64,000 nucleotides of DNA from JBQTGK01 sp052400665 (GTDB lineage Bacteria > Bacteroidota > Bacteroidia > Bacteroidales > Marinifilaceae). Made by a program: the position numbers and the translations under genes. Positions 62,899-64,000 of the stretch are shown piece after piece. Every line of letters begins with the position of its first letter. Within the stretch, counting starts at the first letter, position 1. The DNA lies in the NCBI GenBank assembly GCA_052400665.1, contig JBQTGK010000004.1, one strand, 5' to 3'. The notes beneath the pieces are model-generated. The model was not told where the DNA came from, ran no database searches, and was given only the letters and a program-made list of their open reading frames with translations.

Positions 62899-63216
62899 AT
62901 GAAAAAAGGATTAATAGTGTTTGCCGTTGTTGCATTGTTTGGAATAAGTATACCTGCTACTGTTTGTGCTGAAAAAGTAAATTCAGATTTTAGTTCAGTT
63001 CAAGAAGAAGTAAGTTACGAAGAAGTAAAAACAGATGCCCTTCCAGAGGAGGTAAGTGCTGCCATCGAAAAATTGTATGCTGGTTATGAGCTGTCCAAAG
63101 CTTATTTGGGAAGCGACGGATCTTACAAAGTATTATTAAGTGGTAAAGAAAAAAATTTACTTGTTTTCTTTACAGCAACAGGTAAGTTCCTAAAATATGA
63201 AGAAATGAGTGCTTAG
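62899..63216 (+). CDS. Small secreted PepSY-like protein
   Basis: The ATG at 62899 gives 105 residues with a Sec signal (MKKGLIVFAVVALFGISIPATVCA-EK). The mature part has one PepSY-like unit: TDALPEEVSAAIEKLYAGYELSKAYLGSDGSYKVLLSGKEKNLLVFF. The frame is open upstream to 62797, but those residues contain two extra hydrophobic segments and are unlikely to be translated. PepSY-like proteins are periplasmic and often linked to peptidase or sensor control. It lies between a sigma-54-like promoter and a sigma-54 response regulator gene. Confidence 0.82.
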   Translation: MKKGLIVFAVVALFGISIPATVCAEKVNSDFSSVQEEVSYEEVKTDALPEEVSAAIEKLYAGYELSKAYLGSDGSYKVLLSGKEKNLLVFFTATGKFLKYEEMSA

Positions 63217-63317
63217 TTTAATTGTTGTTATCAAATTTTAATTGTCTCTAAATATACATTTTATATCCTCTGTTGGACCTGCTAATTTGCATTTTCAATA
63301 GAGGGTATTTGTATGTT

Positions 63318-63325
63318 TAGTTTTG
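63318..63325 (+). promoter_or_regulatory. Putative -7 promoter element for the response regulator gene
   Basis: TAGTTTTG matches TAnnTTTG exactly, 38 bases before the ATG at 63364. The TTTG at 63286-63289 is 28 bases away, too far for a standard -33. Confidence 0.4.
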
Positions 63326-63363
63326 TTTGGAAAGTATGTTTTACGTATGAATACTAATATGGT

Positions 63364-64000
63364 ATGAAAACTATTCTTATTGTTGATGATGATGTAAGCT
63401 TATGTTTGATGTTAAAGGCATTGTTTGAAAAAAATAGATATAAAGTTACAACCGTATCTTCTATTTTCGAAGCAAAAAAAGTTGTGGAGTCCTGTTTTTT
63501 TAGTTTGATACTTACAGACCTTCGTTTTCCGGATGGGAGTGGAATGGAACTTATTAAATATGTTAGGAACGAAATACCCGATACACCAGTCATATTAATG
63601 ACTGCATATCCGAAAATTACCTCTGCAATACAGTCTATAAAATTAGGAGCTCATAATTTTATATCCAAACCAATTTGTCCCGATGAGCTACTTGGTATTG
63701 TTAAAGATGCCATTATTACAACATTATTAAGTAAAAAAGAGAATAAGATAACGCCGGTTATTAGTAATTATTTTCAGGGAACTGGGCAGGCATCAATCGA
63801 CCTACTTAAGCAAATTAATTTAGTTGCACCTACCTCTATATCAGTTCTAATTATAGGAGAGAGTGGTACCGGAAAAGAACTAATTGCTAAAATGATACAT
63901 GAAAACAGTAATCGATCTAATGGCCCATTTGTGGCTGTAGATTGCGGAGCTGTTTCGAATAATCTTTCGGCAAGTGAGTTTTTTGGACATAAGAAAGGAG
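63364..64000 (+). CDS. Sigma-54-dependent (NtrC-type) response regulator, N-terminal part
   Basis: The reading frame is open from the ATG at 63364 to the right edge (212 codons). It begins MKTILIVDDDVSLCLMLKAL, a receiver domain with Asp in LILTDLRFPDGSG near residue 53, Thr in LMTAYPKITSAI near 81, and Lys in NFISKPICPDEL near 103. After a linker the AAA+ activator domain starts near residue 150 with Walker A GESGTGKELIAKMIH and continues SNGPFVAVDCGAVS and FGHKKG, where GAFTGA would come next outside the window. It is an enhancer-binding activator of sigma-54 promoters; its kinase is not visible here. Confidence 0.93.
   Translation, partial: MKTILIVDDDVSLCLMLKALFEKNRYKVTTVSSIFEAKKVVESCFFSLILTDLRFPDGSGMELIKYVRNEIPDTPVILMTAYPKITSAIQSIKLGAHNFISKPICPDELLGIVKDAIITTLLSKKENKITPVISNYFQGTGQASIDLLKQINLVAPTSISVLIIGESGTGKELIAKMIHENSNRSNGPFVAVDCGAVSNNLSASEFFGHKKG

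Noticed and set aside
63354..63593. Minus-strand ORF of 79 codons
   Set aside because: It is antisense to the receiver domain of the NtrC-type regulator.

Overview
The window looks like a chromosomal segment of an AT-rich member of the phylum Bacteroidota, most likely a marine Bacteroidales/Marinilabiliales-type organism. The evidence is a GldB gliding lipoprotein, Bacteroidota-type promoters (TTTG, 17-20 bp, TAnnTTTG), many lipoproteins with a short signal ending in Cys, a DUF4369-TlpA protein, a DUF1573 protein, and SusC-like 'DEVVVVGYG' motifs. The exact genus is inference. No insertion sequence, prophage or CRISPR array was seen, so this reads as ordinary core-plus-accessory chromosome. 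One run of Ns (51171-51256) breaks a tRNA cluster.

Layout. 1-8 kb: truncated Crp/Fnr regulator, NAD synthase, GldB, a nitrilase-family amidase, 5-formyltetrahydrofolate cyclo-ligase, a small 2[4Fe-4S] ferredoxin encoded on the minus strand, an M20 amidohydrolase and a DUF1573 exported protein. 8-17 kb: MeaB GTPase, a TlpA-like lipoprotein, a zinc-type ABC importer (znuA-znuC-znuB), dihydrolipoyl dehydrogenase, an exported C1-family peptidase and Dps. 17-21.7 kb: a short DEAD-box-like protein with degraded catalytic motifs, then a divergent locus with a VWA protein on one side and an ECF sigma factor plus membrane anti-sigma-like protein on the other. Both large proteins carry pieces of a SusC/TonB-receptor N-terminus. 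21.7-31.8 kb: a DMT transporter, two divergent PLP aminotransferases, an orphan lipoprotein, a lytic transglycosylase, UvrA and a TGS-domain nucleoside kinase. 31.8-32.1 kb: a convergent intergenic region packed with DnaA-box-like 9-mers.

32.1-50.8 kb: SmpB, a Yip1-family membrane protein, MiaA, a nicotinamidase-like enzyme, a LytS/LytTR two-component pair, a lipoprotein beside a very large TerB-like/ABC/ABC-2 fusion, a second DMT transporter, an S9 peptidase, RecA, Bcp peroxiredoxin, a TPR-PD40-SPOR envelope protein, ClpS, and the NfeD-FloA membrane microdomain pair. 50.9-51.5 kb: tRNA-Ser(GCT), scrambled tRNA pieces and an assembly gap, and two identical tRNA-Pro(TGG) genes. 51.6-57.1 kb: hexuronate catabolism (uxaA, uxaB) with its own LacI-type regulator and a visible operator at the promoter, then L-serine dehydratase. 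57.1-64 kb: a hybrid PAS histidine kinase, an M28 peptidase lipoprotein, a DoxX-like membrane protein, a small secreted PepSY-like protein behind a sigma-54-like promoter, and a sigma-54-type response regulator that runs off the end.

The most unusual items are the sigma/anti-sigma/VWA locus with displaced TonB-receptor modules, the DnaA-box cluster at 31.84-32.01 kb, the TerB-ABC fusion with its lipoprotein neighbour, and the catalytically degraded DEAD-box protein. Functions are assigned from protein motifs read by eye; no database search was possible.
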